Source of the DNA: Arthrobacter sp. NicSoilB8
GTDB taxonomy: Bacteria > Actinomycetota > Actinomycetes > Actinomycetales > Micrococcaceae
DNA: 64,000 nucleotides
Reading direction: 5' to 3'
Assembly: GCF_019977355.1 (NCBI RefSeq)
Contig: NZ_AP024655.1
Span: 868,001-932,000 of the forward strand
Shown here: positions 50,903 to 58,989 of the stretch, piece by piece
Layout of the letters: each line of letters starts with the position of its first letter
Position numbering within the stretch: position 1 is the stretch's first letter
Notes under the pieces: model-generated
The model's input: the letters and a program-made list of their open reading frames with translations, nothing else
Database searches by the model: none
What the model was told of the DNA's origin: nothing
Position numbers and translations under genes: made by a program

Positions 50903-52424
50903 CGCGCCGGACCCCCGTCTGCACGCCCTGGTGGAGGGCATAGTGCGGATCGCGGGAGGCGACCTGAGCACCAGGATCCCGCATTCCGGGGCCCGCGACG
51001 ACGTTGCCGCCGTCATCGCCGGCATCAACCTGATGGCTGATGACCTGCAGACCATCTACCAGGAGCTCGAGGAACGGGTCGAAAGCCGCACGGCCATGTT
51101 GCGCGAGGCGCAGGTGGAACTCGAACGCATGGCGCTGACTGACCCCCTGACCCAACTCGCCAACCGGACAGCGCTCAACTCGGTCCTGAGCCATGCCCTG
51201 GCCGAATCCGCGCGAGGCGAGTTGCCGCCGGCACTCCTGGTTCTCGATCTCGATTCGTTCAAGGGCATCAATGACACCCTCGGACACAGCGCCGGCGACG
51301 ACGTCCTGCGGGTGATTGCACGCCGGCTCCAGGCCGCCGTCCGTGAGACAGACACCGTGGCGCGGCTGGGCGGGGACGAATTCGCCGTCATGCTGCCGAA
51401 GTCCAATCTTGTCCGGGCCCGCCGGGTGGCGAACCGGATCCTCACCGCGCTCAATGAGAGCCTCGACGTCGGTGACCTGAGAATCACGTGCGGAACCAGC
51501 ATCGGCCTGCGGGTCGCTGAACCCGGCCAGGCGGTCGACGACCTCGTCATGGAGGCCGACACGGCCATGTACGCCGCCAAGGCCCAGCCGCACGGCAGCA
51601 TCAAGGTGTTCGAGCCCGCCCTGCTGTACGCGCGCCGGCTCCAGAGCGTCATGGTCACGGAAATGCGCGAGGCGATCCGGCAGGACCAGCTGACCCTGCA
51701 TTACCAGCCGGTGGTGGACCTTGCCACGGGAAGGATCGAGGGCGTGGAGGCGCTGGTCCGATGGAACCACCCGGGGCGCGGCCTGCTCATGCCGGACCAG
51801 TTCATTCCCCTGGCCGAGGAAACCGGCATGATCGTCGACTTGGGCCACTGGGTGCTGCGCAATTCCGTGCGCCAATTGCGGCAGTGGCAGCAGGAACTGC
51901 AGGTCGACAGCGACTTCAACGTCCGCGTCAACATCTCAACCACCGAACTGCAAAACCTCGAGCTGATCGAACATGTGCGGGACATCCTCAGGGAAACCGG
52001 GGTGGATGCGTCAAACCTGATCGTGGAACTGACGGAATCCATGGCCGTCAACGGCGGCGATGTGGACCAGTATTCGCTCAACGGCCTCCGGCGACTCGGC
52101 GTGCAGCTTGAGATCGATGACTTCGGGACCGGCTATTCGTCCATCAGCTACCTGCGCAAGCTGCCAGTGAACGTGGTGAAGATCGACCGGAGCCTGATCA
52201 GCGGCCTGGGCGACGACGAGCAACAGCGGGACTTCGTGGCCGCGGTACTGCACCTCATCCATGCCTGCGGTCTCAAGGCGCTGGCCGAGGGCATTGAGAC
52301 GGCGCAACAGGCCGAGATGCTCCGGGAGATGGGCTGCGGCAGCGGCCAGGGCTACTTTTTCGGCCGGCCCGCTCCGGCCGCTGACATTGTCGAGTTGATG
52401 AACCGCAGTACGCCGGGTTCCTAG
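50892..52424 (+). CDS. GGDEF-EAL cyclic di-GMP enzyme with HAMP-like N-terminus
   Basis: This 510-residue cytosolic protein has a HAMP-like segment (residues about 8-60, IVRIAGGDLSTRI) and a short coiled coil (LEERVESRTAMLREAQVELE). The GGDEF domain follows, with intact LGGDEF (160-164) and an inhibitory RETD site five residues before it. The EAL domain has GVEALVRWNHPGRGLL, NISTTELQNLELI, VELTESMAVNG and IDDFGTGYSSISYL. Both active sites look intact, so it could make or break c-di-GMP. It has no membrane segment despite the HAMP-like start. The GTG start overlaps the upstream STAS-like gene. Confidence 0.93.
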   Translation: MKSDAPDPRLHALVEGIVRIAGGDLSTRIPHSGARDDVAAVIAGINLMADDLQTIYQELEERVESRTAMLREAQVELERMALTDPLTQLANRTALNSVLSHALAESARGELPPALLVLDLDSFKGINDTLGHSAGDDVLRVIARRLQAAVRETDTVARLGGDEFAVMLPKSNLVRARRVANRILTALNESLDVGDLRITCGTSIGLRVAEPGQAVDDLVMEADTAMYAAKAQPHGSIKVFEPALLYARRLQSVMVTEMREAIRQDQLTLHYQPVVDLATGRIEGVEALVRWNHPGRGLLMPDQFIPLAEETGMIVDLGHWVLRNSVRQLRQWQQELQVDSDFNVRVNISTTELQNLELIEHVRDILRETGVDASNLIVELTESMAVNGGDVDQYSLNGLRRLGVQLEIDDFGTGYSSISYLRKLPVNVVKIDRSLISGLGDDEQQRDFVAAVLHLIHACGLKALAEGIETAQQAEMLREMGCGSGQGYFFGRPAPAADIVELMNRSTPGS

Positions 52425-52476
52425 TGCCGGATCGTGTCCGCGTCCCGAGGGTCAGTCTTTGAGGCGACACAGCGAC

Positions 52477-52508
52477 GGCGGGTGCCGGAATAACTTCCGG
52501 CACCCGCC
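52477..52508. terminator. Bidirectional terminator between GGDEF-EAL and the peptide gene
   Basis: A perfect 14-bp stem (52477-52490 with 52495-52508, loop TAAC) sits between the convergent stops at 52424 and 52529. It can end both transcripts. Confidence 0.85.
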
Positions 52509-52528
52509 GCCTGTCAATGCCGTCTCCG

Positions 52529-52678
52529 CTACTTCTTAGTGGAGTCCGGCCACCAGCCGTAGGCCGCGATGGAGCCTTGACCCGAGTTGTCGCCGGCCGC
52601 CGAGATGGCAGATGCAGCAGACAGGCCAGCCGCGGCCAGCGCACCGGCGACGAGGAGTGTTGCGAGGGTTTTCTTCAT
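52529..52678 (-). CDS. 49-residue secreted peptide precursor
   Basis: The frame starts ATG with AGGAG five bases upstream. It encodes MKKTLATLLVAGALAAAGLS, a textbook Sec signal (two Lys, then a hydrophobic run), with a likely cut after SAASA at residue 24. The mature part would be 25 residues, ISAAGDNSGQGSIAAYGWWP followed by DSTKK, without cysteines. The gene is divergent from the TPR-like gene (210 bp shared region) and ends at a perfect terminator. I know no family for it. The geometry (small exported peptide opposite a helical repeat protein) recalls peptide-signal systems, which is inference. Confidence 0.75.
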   Translation of the reverse strand: MKKTLATLLVAGALAAAGLSAASAISAAGDNSGQGSIAAYGWWPDSTKK

Positions 52679-52888
52679 GAAGACTCCTGATACGTAAGAG
52701 GCTGATGTGGCTCGTGTGATGCAAGATCAGTATATGGGTATGCGACACGCCGCCGTATAAAGATTCGCACCCCGATGCGCGGATTCGTGTTATTCGCGCG
52801 AAGCTTGGCAAGTCCTGAGCCAATACTGCGCAGGTCTTGCTTGTGCGGTTTGTTCGATTCCGCTCGCGCGGCAACGGATAATTGATAC
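52679..52888. promoter_or_regulatory. Divergent promoter region of peptide and TPR genes
   Basis: On the minus strand TATACT (52734-52729) is a good -10 for the peptide gene, giving a leader of about 44 bases. On the plus strand GATAAT (52877-52882) lies six bases before the TPR ATG, so transcription would begin at or next to the start codon and the message would be leaderless. -35 boxes are weak on both sides. The region is less GC-rich than its surroundings. Confidence 0.5.
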
Positions 52889-53911
52889 ATGCAACAAAGC
52901 TCCGTTTCACCCTCGTACGCCGCCGCAGAGCTGCGGGCGCGCGAACACTGGTCCAGCCACGACTTCCGCGAGGCCGCAATCGCCGCGCAGGCGGCCGCGG
53001 ACATTGCCGGTGACGAAGGTGATTCGTCGTCATGGTGGCATATGACGTTCTTCCGCGCGGAGAGCCTGCTTGCCGCCGGGGACTTTGAAGCCTGCGCGCA
53101 AGTTGCCGGGGCGCTCCTTGACGAACCGGGGGACGGAAACCTTCAGCTTCAGGCGCAGGTGCGGATCCTCAAGGCGAAAGCGCGCCACGGCCTCGGAATG
53201 CTCGATGAGGTTGCCGATGAAGCCCGGGCCGCCGCCGATCTGACGAAAGACGAGGGCGACGTGGAAATAAACGTGAAGGCCCGGCAGGCACTGATCGCCG
53301 CGCTGGCTGACAGCGGAAAGCTTGAGGAGGCATGGGCGGAAAGCCTCATCATGGCCGAAGTCATATCCGGTGAAGTCGATGACCAGTTGGTGGGTAAGGC
53401 CTACTGGGTTATCGGAAACGTCGCATTTCTCTCCAACAATGTGCACGACGGGCTGTATTACCACGACCTCGCGGCCGCGACGTTTTCCCCGGCCCGGAAC
53501 CTCACTGTCTGGGCAAAGTTCAACAACGCTTCTGCGGCCATGCGGCTCGCGGCCGACGTCGCGGATGCGGATGCGTTGCGTTGCATTGAAAGGGCCGAAC
53601 TCGCCACGGACGTCATCGGTGGGTCCGACGAGGATCACATATTGCTGAAGCTGAACCGCGGTCACTGGAACTATCTCGCCGGCGACCCGAGGCAAGCGAT
53701 AGAGATTCTGAGCGGCATCTTTCCGGCACCGGAGAGTACCTCGCCGCAGATTCTGGGCGAAGCGTGCTTGCTGCTGGGCAGGTCACACGCCGCACTCGGA
53801 ATCGGCGCCGAAGCCCGGAAGCACTTGCTGGACGCCGCCGACCACTTTGAAAAGGCAGGAGCCCCGCAGCGCGCGGAGCAGGCCCTTGAGTTCCTAACGG
53901 ACGTGTCCTGA
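52889..53911 (+). CDS. TPR-like helical repeat protein
   Basis: This 340-residue soluble protein is made of helix pairs in the TPR style: ELRAREHWSSHDFREAAIAA, FRAESLLAAGDFEACAQVAG, RILKAKARHGLGMLDEVADE, ALIAALADSGKLEEAWAESL, LKLNRGHWNYLAGDPRQAIE and LLLGRSHAALGIGAEARKHL. Seven to eight repeats fill the chain. No HTH, enzyme or membrane domain is visible. TPR proteins of this size bind peptides or protein partners, as in Rap/PlcR-type regulators, some of which also lack an HTH. Its divergent neighbour is the small secreted peptide. No ribosome site is seen, in line with a leaderless message. Confidence 0.8.
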   Translation: MQQSSVSPSYAAAELRAREHWSSHDFREAAIAAQAAADIAGDEGDSSSWWHMTFFRAESLLAAGDFEACAQVAGALLDEPGDGNLQLQAQVRILKAKARHGLGMLDEVADEARAAADLTKDEGDVEINVKARQALIAALADSGKLEEAWAESLIMAEVISGEVDDQLVGKAYWVIGNVAFLSNNVHDGLYYHDLAAATFSPARNLTVWAKFNNASAAMRLAADVADADALRCIERAELATDVIGGSDEDHILLKLNRGHWNYLAGDPRQAIEILSGIFPAPESTSPQILGEACLLLGRSHAALGIGAEARKHLLDAADHFEKAGAPQRAEQALEFLTDVS

Positions 53912-53944
53912 TCCTTCGCTGAAGACATACCCACCGGGCGAGGA

Positions 53945-53969
53945 CTGGACACAGCGGGACTGTGTCCAG
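53945..53969 (+). terminator. Hairpin after the TPR gene
   Basis: A perfect 10-bp stem pairs CTGGACACAG (53945-53954) with CTGTGTCCAG (53960-53969) around CGGGA, 33 bp after the stop. It probably terminates the transcript. It also carries the TGTCC motif of the adjacent repeat array. Confidence 0.65.
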
Positions 53970-53986
53970 CGGCAACGTTCACGGAT

Positions 53987-54223
53987 GGACATGTCCCGCC
54001 TCGGATGTTGCGGCACGGCGGACATGCCCCGTGCCGGGTCTGAATAATGGACATAAGCCCACTTGGTCCGATGCTCGTGCCCAGGACTGGACATGTCCCG
54101 CGTTCCCAACCAGGCGCAGGTGAGGAGTCCAGTGACCGGAACTAGGACTGGACATGTCCCGTAGTTTCAAACCGGGCGCAGGTGAGGAGTCCAGTGACCG
54201 GAACTAGGACTGGACATGTCCCG
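53987..54223. repeat. Array of GGACATGTCC palindromes with a 48-bp direct repeat
   Basis: The 10-bp palindrome GGACATGTCC occurs at 53987, 54089, 54150 and 54212, and GGACATGCCC at 54020 inside a hairpin (CGGCACGG/CCGTGCCG, 54011-54036). A 48-base block is perfectly repeated at 54114-54161 and 54176-54223. The spacing of the last three palindromes is 61 and 62 bp. The array runs into the 3' end of the next gene. A related array lies at 55855-56180. Confidence 0.85.
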
Positions 54224-54854
54224 CGGCGGGGGAAGCGGCCGCAGCCCTGCGTCCCAGGAAGACGGCCACGCCGCCGGCAACGAGGCTGAGCGCCAGGAGT
54301 GTCCAGCCGGCCACAGTGAGCCCGGACGCCAGGGCGACCTGGCCGCCGTCGACGGTGTCAGCGGACATCATGGCATCGATCACCGTATTGCCCCAGAGCC
54401 TGACCGCCGCGAAGAGCAGCGGCAGCGCCCACAAGGCCCAGCGCAGGGATTTCCGGGCCACGTTGGTGCCGATCAGCAGCAGCCAGGTGAAGCCGAAGAT
54501 CAGCGGGAAGAGCGTGCCGGCTGTCTTGTGGACATAGCTCAGCTGGCCCCGGGCGTCGGAGTCCATGGCCGCGCGCAGTTGCTCCACGAACCCCTGGTCG
54601 AAGCCGCCCACCAGCGAGTCCGGCATCGGCTGGCCGTCGGACAACTGCGTCAGCTGGTTCAGGGTGAGCAGGTGCAGGTACCAGAACAGGAACAAGCTGG
54701 CCACGACCCCGGCAATGACAATCAGATTGCTGTTGCTCTGCGCCTTCTGCGGCGTCCGGCTGGTGGTCGGGTTGATCACCGGAGGGAGATGGTGCTGGGG
54801 GACCGCCGCATTCGCGCCGTGCTTCTTGATCCGCTGTGCGGGTGTCTTGGCCAT
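54204..54854 (-). CDS. Four-helix membrane protein of unknown function
   Basis: This 216-residue protein has a polar N-terminus, TM1 (LIVIAGVVASLFLFWYLHLL) at about 46-65, an outside loop of about 55 residues and three further hydrophobic segments (LFPLIFGFTWLLLIGTNV, LWALPLLFAAVRLW, LTVAGWTLLALSLVAGGVAV). No family is recognised. I chose the ATG at 54854, because a longer frame would read through 13-bp tandem repeats. The last residues (AAGHVQS) and the stop are encoded inside the GGACATGTCC repeat, so the C-terminus appears to have been replaced or extended by the array. Confidence 0.72.
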   Translation of the reverse strand: MAKTPAQRIKKHGANAAVPQHHLPPVINPTTSRTPQKAQSNSNLIVIAGVVASLFLFWYLHLLTLNQLTQLSDGQPMPDSLVGGFDQGFVEQLRAAMDSDARGQLSYVHKTAGTLFPLIFGFTWLLLIGTNVARKSLRWALWALPLLFAAVRLWGNTVIDAMMSADTVDGGQVALASGLTVAGWTLLALSLVAGGVAVFLGRRAAAASPAAGHVQS

Positions 54855-54869
54855 GGCTCCATTATCGCC

Positions 54870-54928
54870 CGCCTGGCACGCCCGCCTGGCACGCCCGCCT
54901 GGCACGGCCGCCCGGCACGGCCGCCTGC
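54870..54928. repeat. 4.5 copies of a 13-bp tandem repeat in a divergent promoter
   Basis: CGCCTGGCACGCC is repeated head-to-tail at 54870, 54883, 54896 and 54909, plus a partial fifth copy. The first two copies are identical and later ones differ by one or two bases. It fills the region between the membrane-protein gene and the inositol-monophosphatase-like gene. Confidence 0.9.
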
Positions 54929-54970
54929 GCTGGCTGTTCACTGCGAACAGGCGCCGATAGTCTGGAAGGC

Positions 54971-55828
54971 GTGACCGAACTAGGAAGACACCGGCTTGGC
55001 CGGCACAGCACCGCTGATCTCGACCCGTCGCTGGATGACTACCAACTCGCCGAAGCCTTGGTCCGCGAAGCCGGCACGCTGGCGCTGCTGATGCGGCAGG
55101 CGGGACTTGAAGGCAGGCAGAAGACCTCGGTCTCGGATGTGGTGACGGCTGCCGACCACGCCGCCGAGTCCTACGTGCTGGAGCAGCTCCGGCGCTGCCG
55201 GCCCGATGACGGGATCCTGGGCGAAGAGGGTGCCTCCGTGGCGGGCAGCAGCGGCCGGACCTGGGTCATTGACCCCGTCGACGGGACCTACAACTTCCTC
55301 CACGGGTCCACATACTGGTGCTCGGCCCTTGCCCTGAAGGATTCAACCGGTGCAAGGCTTGGCGCCGTTTTCCAGCCCGACGAGGACAAGCTTTGGCTCG
55401 GCGGGACATCGCGGGCAGCCACACTCAACGGCGAACGGCTGCTCACGTTCCTGCCCGGCGTGTCCGGCGGCCAGGGGAGGTCCGATACCCCGGTGTCCGA
55501 GCTCGGTGCCGCGACGTACATCCACCCGACGTGGCTCGCCGATCCGATGTGCGCCATGCCCTGGCACGCGGCAGCGACGTCGGCGGCCGCGCTGCGCATG
55601 TTCGGGTCCGGGTCCTGCGACCTCAGCAGGGTGGCCGACGGCGAGCTCGGCTGCTGGTTCCAGCACAGTTGCCCTGAGTGGGACTGGCTGCCCGGCAAGG
55701 CAATCGTCGAGGCGGCCGGCGGCGCGACCGACGTCGTGCGCGTTAACGGACTCGAGTGGTTCATCGCGGGAGGCTCGACGGCGGTGCAACAGTTGCGCGC
55801 GGCGCTCACCTCGGGCGCGGTCGGCTAG
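54971..55828 (+). CDS. Inositol monophosphatase family protein
   Basis: This is a magnesium-dependent, lithium-sensitive type phosphatase of 285 residues. Metal ligands are visible as GEE at 84-86 (DDGILGEEGAS) and Asp101/Asp104 in VIDPVDGTYNFLHG, with the C-terminal WDWLPGKAIVEAAGG supplying the last aspartate. Substrates of the family include inositol, histidinol or nucleotide phosphates, and this one cannot be assigned. I chose the GTG at 54971, where GGAAGG lies very close upstream. A start a few codons later is possible. The longer frame covers the tandem repeats. Confidence 0.9.
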   Translation: MTELGRHRLGRHSTADLDPSLDDYQLAEALVREAGTLALLMRQAGLEGRQKTSVSDVVTAADHAAESYVLEQLRRCRPDDGILGEEGASVAGSSGRTWVIDPVDGTYNFLHGSTYWCSALALKDSTGARLGAVFQPDEDKLWLGGTSRAATLNGERLLTFLPGVSGGQGRSDTPVSELGAATYIHPTWLADPMCAMPWHAAATSAAALRMFGSGSCDLSRVADGELGCWFQHSCPEWDWLPGKAIVEAAGGATDVVRVNGLEWFIAGGSTAVQQLRAALTSGAVG

Positions 55829-56236
55829 GCTCCCCGCGGACGGGCCTCGCTGGAGGACATGCTCGTTCTTCAGTCCAGGGGGCGGGGGGCATGCTCATTC
55901 TTCGTGGTCGGGACAGGGCATAAAGGGATCATGTCCGATCGTTGTTTGCTACGTGCGACATGCTCACTGCTCAGCCCAGGGTCCGCGGGACATGCTCATT
56001 CGCCAGCGCCGTGTCCGGGGAACTCGCTCGTTCTTCGCCGTCAGGACCGGGGATGATGTCCGGACGGTTTGCGTGGGACATGCTCATTTCTTAGTGCTGG
56101 ATCCGTGGGACATGCTCATTCTTCGCGGTGAGGAACGGGCACAAGGGCATCATGTCCATTGGCGGCGGGCGGCGGAGGGCATGTCCGGGAGGGGCGGACC
56201 CAGCCGTCAGTGCCACCGCCTAGACTTAGATACACC
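55829..56236. repeat. Intergenic array of GGACATGCTCATTC repeats
   Basis: The 408 bases between the phosphatase and pcrA contain no gene I can support. They hold at least six copies of GGACATGCTCATTCTT (or close) at 55855, 55888, 55957, 55988, 56076 and 56108, a degenerate one near 56023, and ATCATGTCC or a close variant at about 55928, 56053 and 56149. Copies come in pairs about 32 bp apart, and each pair is followed by an ATGTCC motif. The compound unit of roughly 100-120 bp is present three times. The core GGACAT/ATGTCC is shared with 53987-54223. Confidence 0.85.
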
Positions 56237-58789
56237 ATGGATATGTTGTTTGACCCTTACGCCGACGGACCCTTCCAAGCTGCCCCCACGGCGGCGGCAG
56301 GGGCCAAAGCGCGCGCCGGGACGGGCCTCGCGGGCCTGGATTCAGGCGCGGGACACGGCGCTGCCTATGCCCCGGAGGGTAACGCCGCGGACGCCAACGG
56401 ACCCGGAAACGCCCAAGGCGGCGGCTGGGATCGCCCGCAGCTTCCGGACGCCAGCGAGCTCCTCGAAGGACTGAACCCGCAGCAGGAGGAAGCCGTCAAG
56501 CACGCCGGCAGTGCCCTGCTGATCGTGGCCGGGGCGGGGTCGGGCAAGACCCGGGTGCTCAGTAACCGGATCGCGTACCTCATCGCGACGGGGCGGGCGC
56601 ACCACGGTGAGATCCTCGCCATCACCTTCACCAACAAGGCCGCGGCCGAGATGCGGGAACGGATCGAGGCCCTGGTCGGCGGCCGGGCCAAGACCATGTG
56701 GATCTCCACGTTCCACTCCTCCTGCGTCCGGATCCTGCGCCGCGAGGCCAAGAACGTCGGGCGGAACTCCAACTTCTCGATCTACGACTCCGCGGACTCG
56801 CTGCGTCTGATCACGCTCGTCGCCAAGAACCTGGACCTCGACCCCAAGCGGTTCGCGCCCAAGGCCATCCAGCACAAGATTTCCGCGCTCAAGAACGAGC
56901 TGATCGACGCCGACAGCTACACCTCCAGCGCCAACTACAACGATCCTTTCGAGCAGGCCGTCGCCGAGGTCTTCAAGGGTTACACCCAGCGGCTGCACCA
57001 GGCCAACGCCATGGACTTCGATGACCTGATCGCCGAAACCGTCTACATGTTCCGGGCCTTCCCGGCCCTCGCCGATTCCTACCGGCGCCGTTTCCGGCAC
57101 GTCCTCGTGGACGAATACCAGGACACGAACCACGCCCAGTACGCCCTGGTGCGCGAGATCGTCGGCGAGGGCCCCGGCGCTGCCGAGCTCACCGTCGTCG
57201 GCGACTCCGACCAGTCCATCTATGCGTTCCGCGGCGCGGACATCCGCAACATCGTGGAGTTCGAGAAGGACTACCCGGACGCCCGGACCATCAAGCTCGA
57301 GCAGAACTACCGCTCCACCCAGACCATCCTCAGCGCCGCGAACTCGGTCATCTCCCGCAACCCCAACCGGCCGGAGAAACGGCTCTGGACGGCTGAGGGG
57401 GACGGCGAAAAGATTGTCGGCTATGTCGGCGAGAATGAGCACGACGAGGCCCAGTTCATCGCGAAGGAAATCGACCGCCTGCAGGATGAGGGCGACCTGC
57501 GCCCCGGTGACGTCGCCATTTTCTACCGCACCAACGCCCAGTCCCGTTCGATCGAGGATGTTCTGGTGCGGGTGGGCCTGCCGTACAAGGTGGTCGGCGG
57601 CACCCGCTTCTACGAGCGCAAGGAGATCAAGGACGCCCTCGCCTACCTGCGGGTCCTGGTCAACCCGGACGACGACGTCAACCTCCGCCGGATCCTCAAC
57701 GAACCCAAACGCGGCATCGGCGACCGTGCCGAGGGCGCCGTCGCTGCCCTTGCCGAGCGCGAGCGCACCTCCTTCATGGCCGCCGCGCGGCGCGCCGACG
57801 AGGCCCCGGGCATGGCGACACGCTCCGTCAATGCCGTGCTGGGCTTCGTGAAACTCCTCGACGACCTCGCCGAAGTGGCCTCCGGCTCCGGTGCGGCCGC
57901 CGCCCTGGAAGCGGTGCTCGAACAGACCGGCTACCTGGCGGCGCTGCGCTCGAGCACGGACCCCCAGGACGAATCGCGGGTGGAAAACCTTGCGGAACTG
58001 GTCGCCGTCGTGCGCGAATACGAACGCGACAACCCCGAAGGTTCCCTCGGAGCGTTCCTGGAGCAGGTCTCCCTCGTGGCCGACGCCGACCAGATCCCGG
58101 ATGCCCCGGCGGGGACCGCCGACCAGCTGGCCGCGGCCGTCGCCGAGGCCAAGCGACTGGGCGTCGTCACGCTGATGACCCTGCACACCGCGAAGGGGCT
58201 GGAATTCCCGGTGGTGTTCCTCACCGGCATGGAACACGGGCTGTTCCCGCACCAGCGCTCCGCCACGGATCCCAAGGAACTGGCCGAGGAACGCCGTCTG
58301 GCCTACGTGGGACTGACCCGCGCCCGGAAGCGCCTCTACCTGACCCGGTCCGAGGTCCGGAGCATGTGGGGCCAGAGCCAGTACAACCCCGCCAGCCAGT
58401 TCATCGAGGAGATCCCGGCCGAGCTCGTCGAGTGGAAGCGGGAAGGCGCCACCCGCCAGAGCGGGGGCTGGGGGAGCGGCGCTCCGATCGGTTCCAGCCG
58501 CTATGGCGGATCATTCTGGGGTGCCGGAACGGCGCGCGGCACCGGCGCCAGCCCGTCCGCGGGCTTCAACGCCGATGTTCCCGCCGCCGTCGCCAAGAAC
58601 CGGGTCCAGCCGCAGAAGGAAATCGTCGCCGTCAGTGTGGGGGACAAGGTCAACCACACAAGTTTCGGCAACGGCACCGTCCTGGCGGTGGAGGGCGCCG
58701 GGGACAAGACGGTCGCCAAGGTGACGTTCGACGTCGGCGAGAAGCGGCTGCTGCTGCGTTACGCGCCGCTCACCAAGCTGGACGCCTGA
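56237..58789 (+). CDS. pcrA: ATP-dependent DNA helicase PcrA/UvrD
   Basis: This is a superfamily-1 helicase for repair and replication restart. The 850-residue chain has about 70 disordered N-terminal residues, then the Q motif (GLNPQQEEAV, about 79-88) and Walker A (VAGAGSGKTRVLSN, 97-110). VDEYQDTNHAQY is motif II, GDSDQSIYAFRGADI motif III and VTLMTLHTAKGLEFPVVFL motif V. YVGLTRARKRLYLTRS is motif VI. The last 50 residues form a Tudor-like domain (VSVGDKVNHTSFGNGTVLAV) that contacts RNA polymerase in PcrA. TAGACT at 56221 lies ten bases before the ATG, suggesting a nearly leaderless message. Confidence 0.96.
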   Translation: MDMLFDPYADGPFQAAPTAAAGAKARAGTGLAGLDSGAGHGAAYAPEGNAADANGPGNAQGGGWDRPQLPDASELLEGLNPQQEEAVKHAGSALLIVAGAGSGKTRVLSNRIAYLIATGRAHHGEILAITFTNKAAAEMRERIEALVGGRAKTMWISTFHSSCVRILRREAKNVGRNSNFSIYDSADSLRLITLVAKNLDLDPKRFAPKAIQHKISALKNELIDADSYTSSANYNDPFEQAVAEVFKGYTQRLHQANAMDFDDLIAETVYMFRAFPALADSYRRRFRHVLVDEYQDTNHAQYALVREIVGEGPGAAELTVVGDSDQSIYAFRGADIRNIVEFEKDYPDARTIKLEQNYRSTQTILSAANSVISRNPNRPEKRLWTAEGDGEKIVGYVGENEHDEAQFIAKEIDRLQDEGDLRPGDVAIFYRTNAQSRSIEDVLVRVGLPYKVVGGTRFYERKEIKDALAYLRVLVNPDDDVNLRRILNEPKRGIGDRAEGAVAALAERERTSFMAAARRADEAPGMATRSVNAVLGFVKLLDDLAEVASGSGAAAALEAVLEQTGYLAALRSSTDPQDESRVENLAELVAVVREYERDNPEGSLGAFLEQVSLVADADQIPDAPAGTADQLAAAVAEAKRLGVVTLMTLHTAKGLEFPVVFLTGMEHGLFPHQRSATDPKELAEERRLAYVGLTRARKRLYLTRSEVRSMWGQSQYNPASQFIEEIPAELVEWKREGATRQSGGWGSGAPIGSSRYGGSFWGAGTARGTGASPSAGFNADVPAAVAKNRVQPQKEIVAVSVGDKVNHTSFGNGTVLAVEGAGDKTVAKVTFDVGEKRLLLRYAPLTKLDA

Positions 58790-58989
58790 CTCCTCTGGAC
58801 GGCTGGCGCGTCACACCGGATCGTCAGCCAAAACCCCGCACCCGAGCGGCTTCGGGCATCGGCTAGCGATCGGCTGCCGCTGCCCTGAAGCATTGTGCCG
58901 CGGACGCAAGCCGCCTACAGTCTGAGCATCGAGCGCCGCGAAGCGGAATTCCGTCCGCGACGCCGCATCAGGACAGCGACGGAGCCGGC

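Noticed and set aside
55855..56180. CRISPR array
   Set aside because: Repeats are short and degenerate, spacers are unequal, and no cas genes are present.
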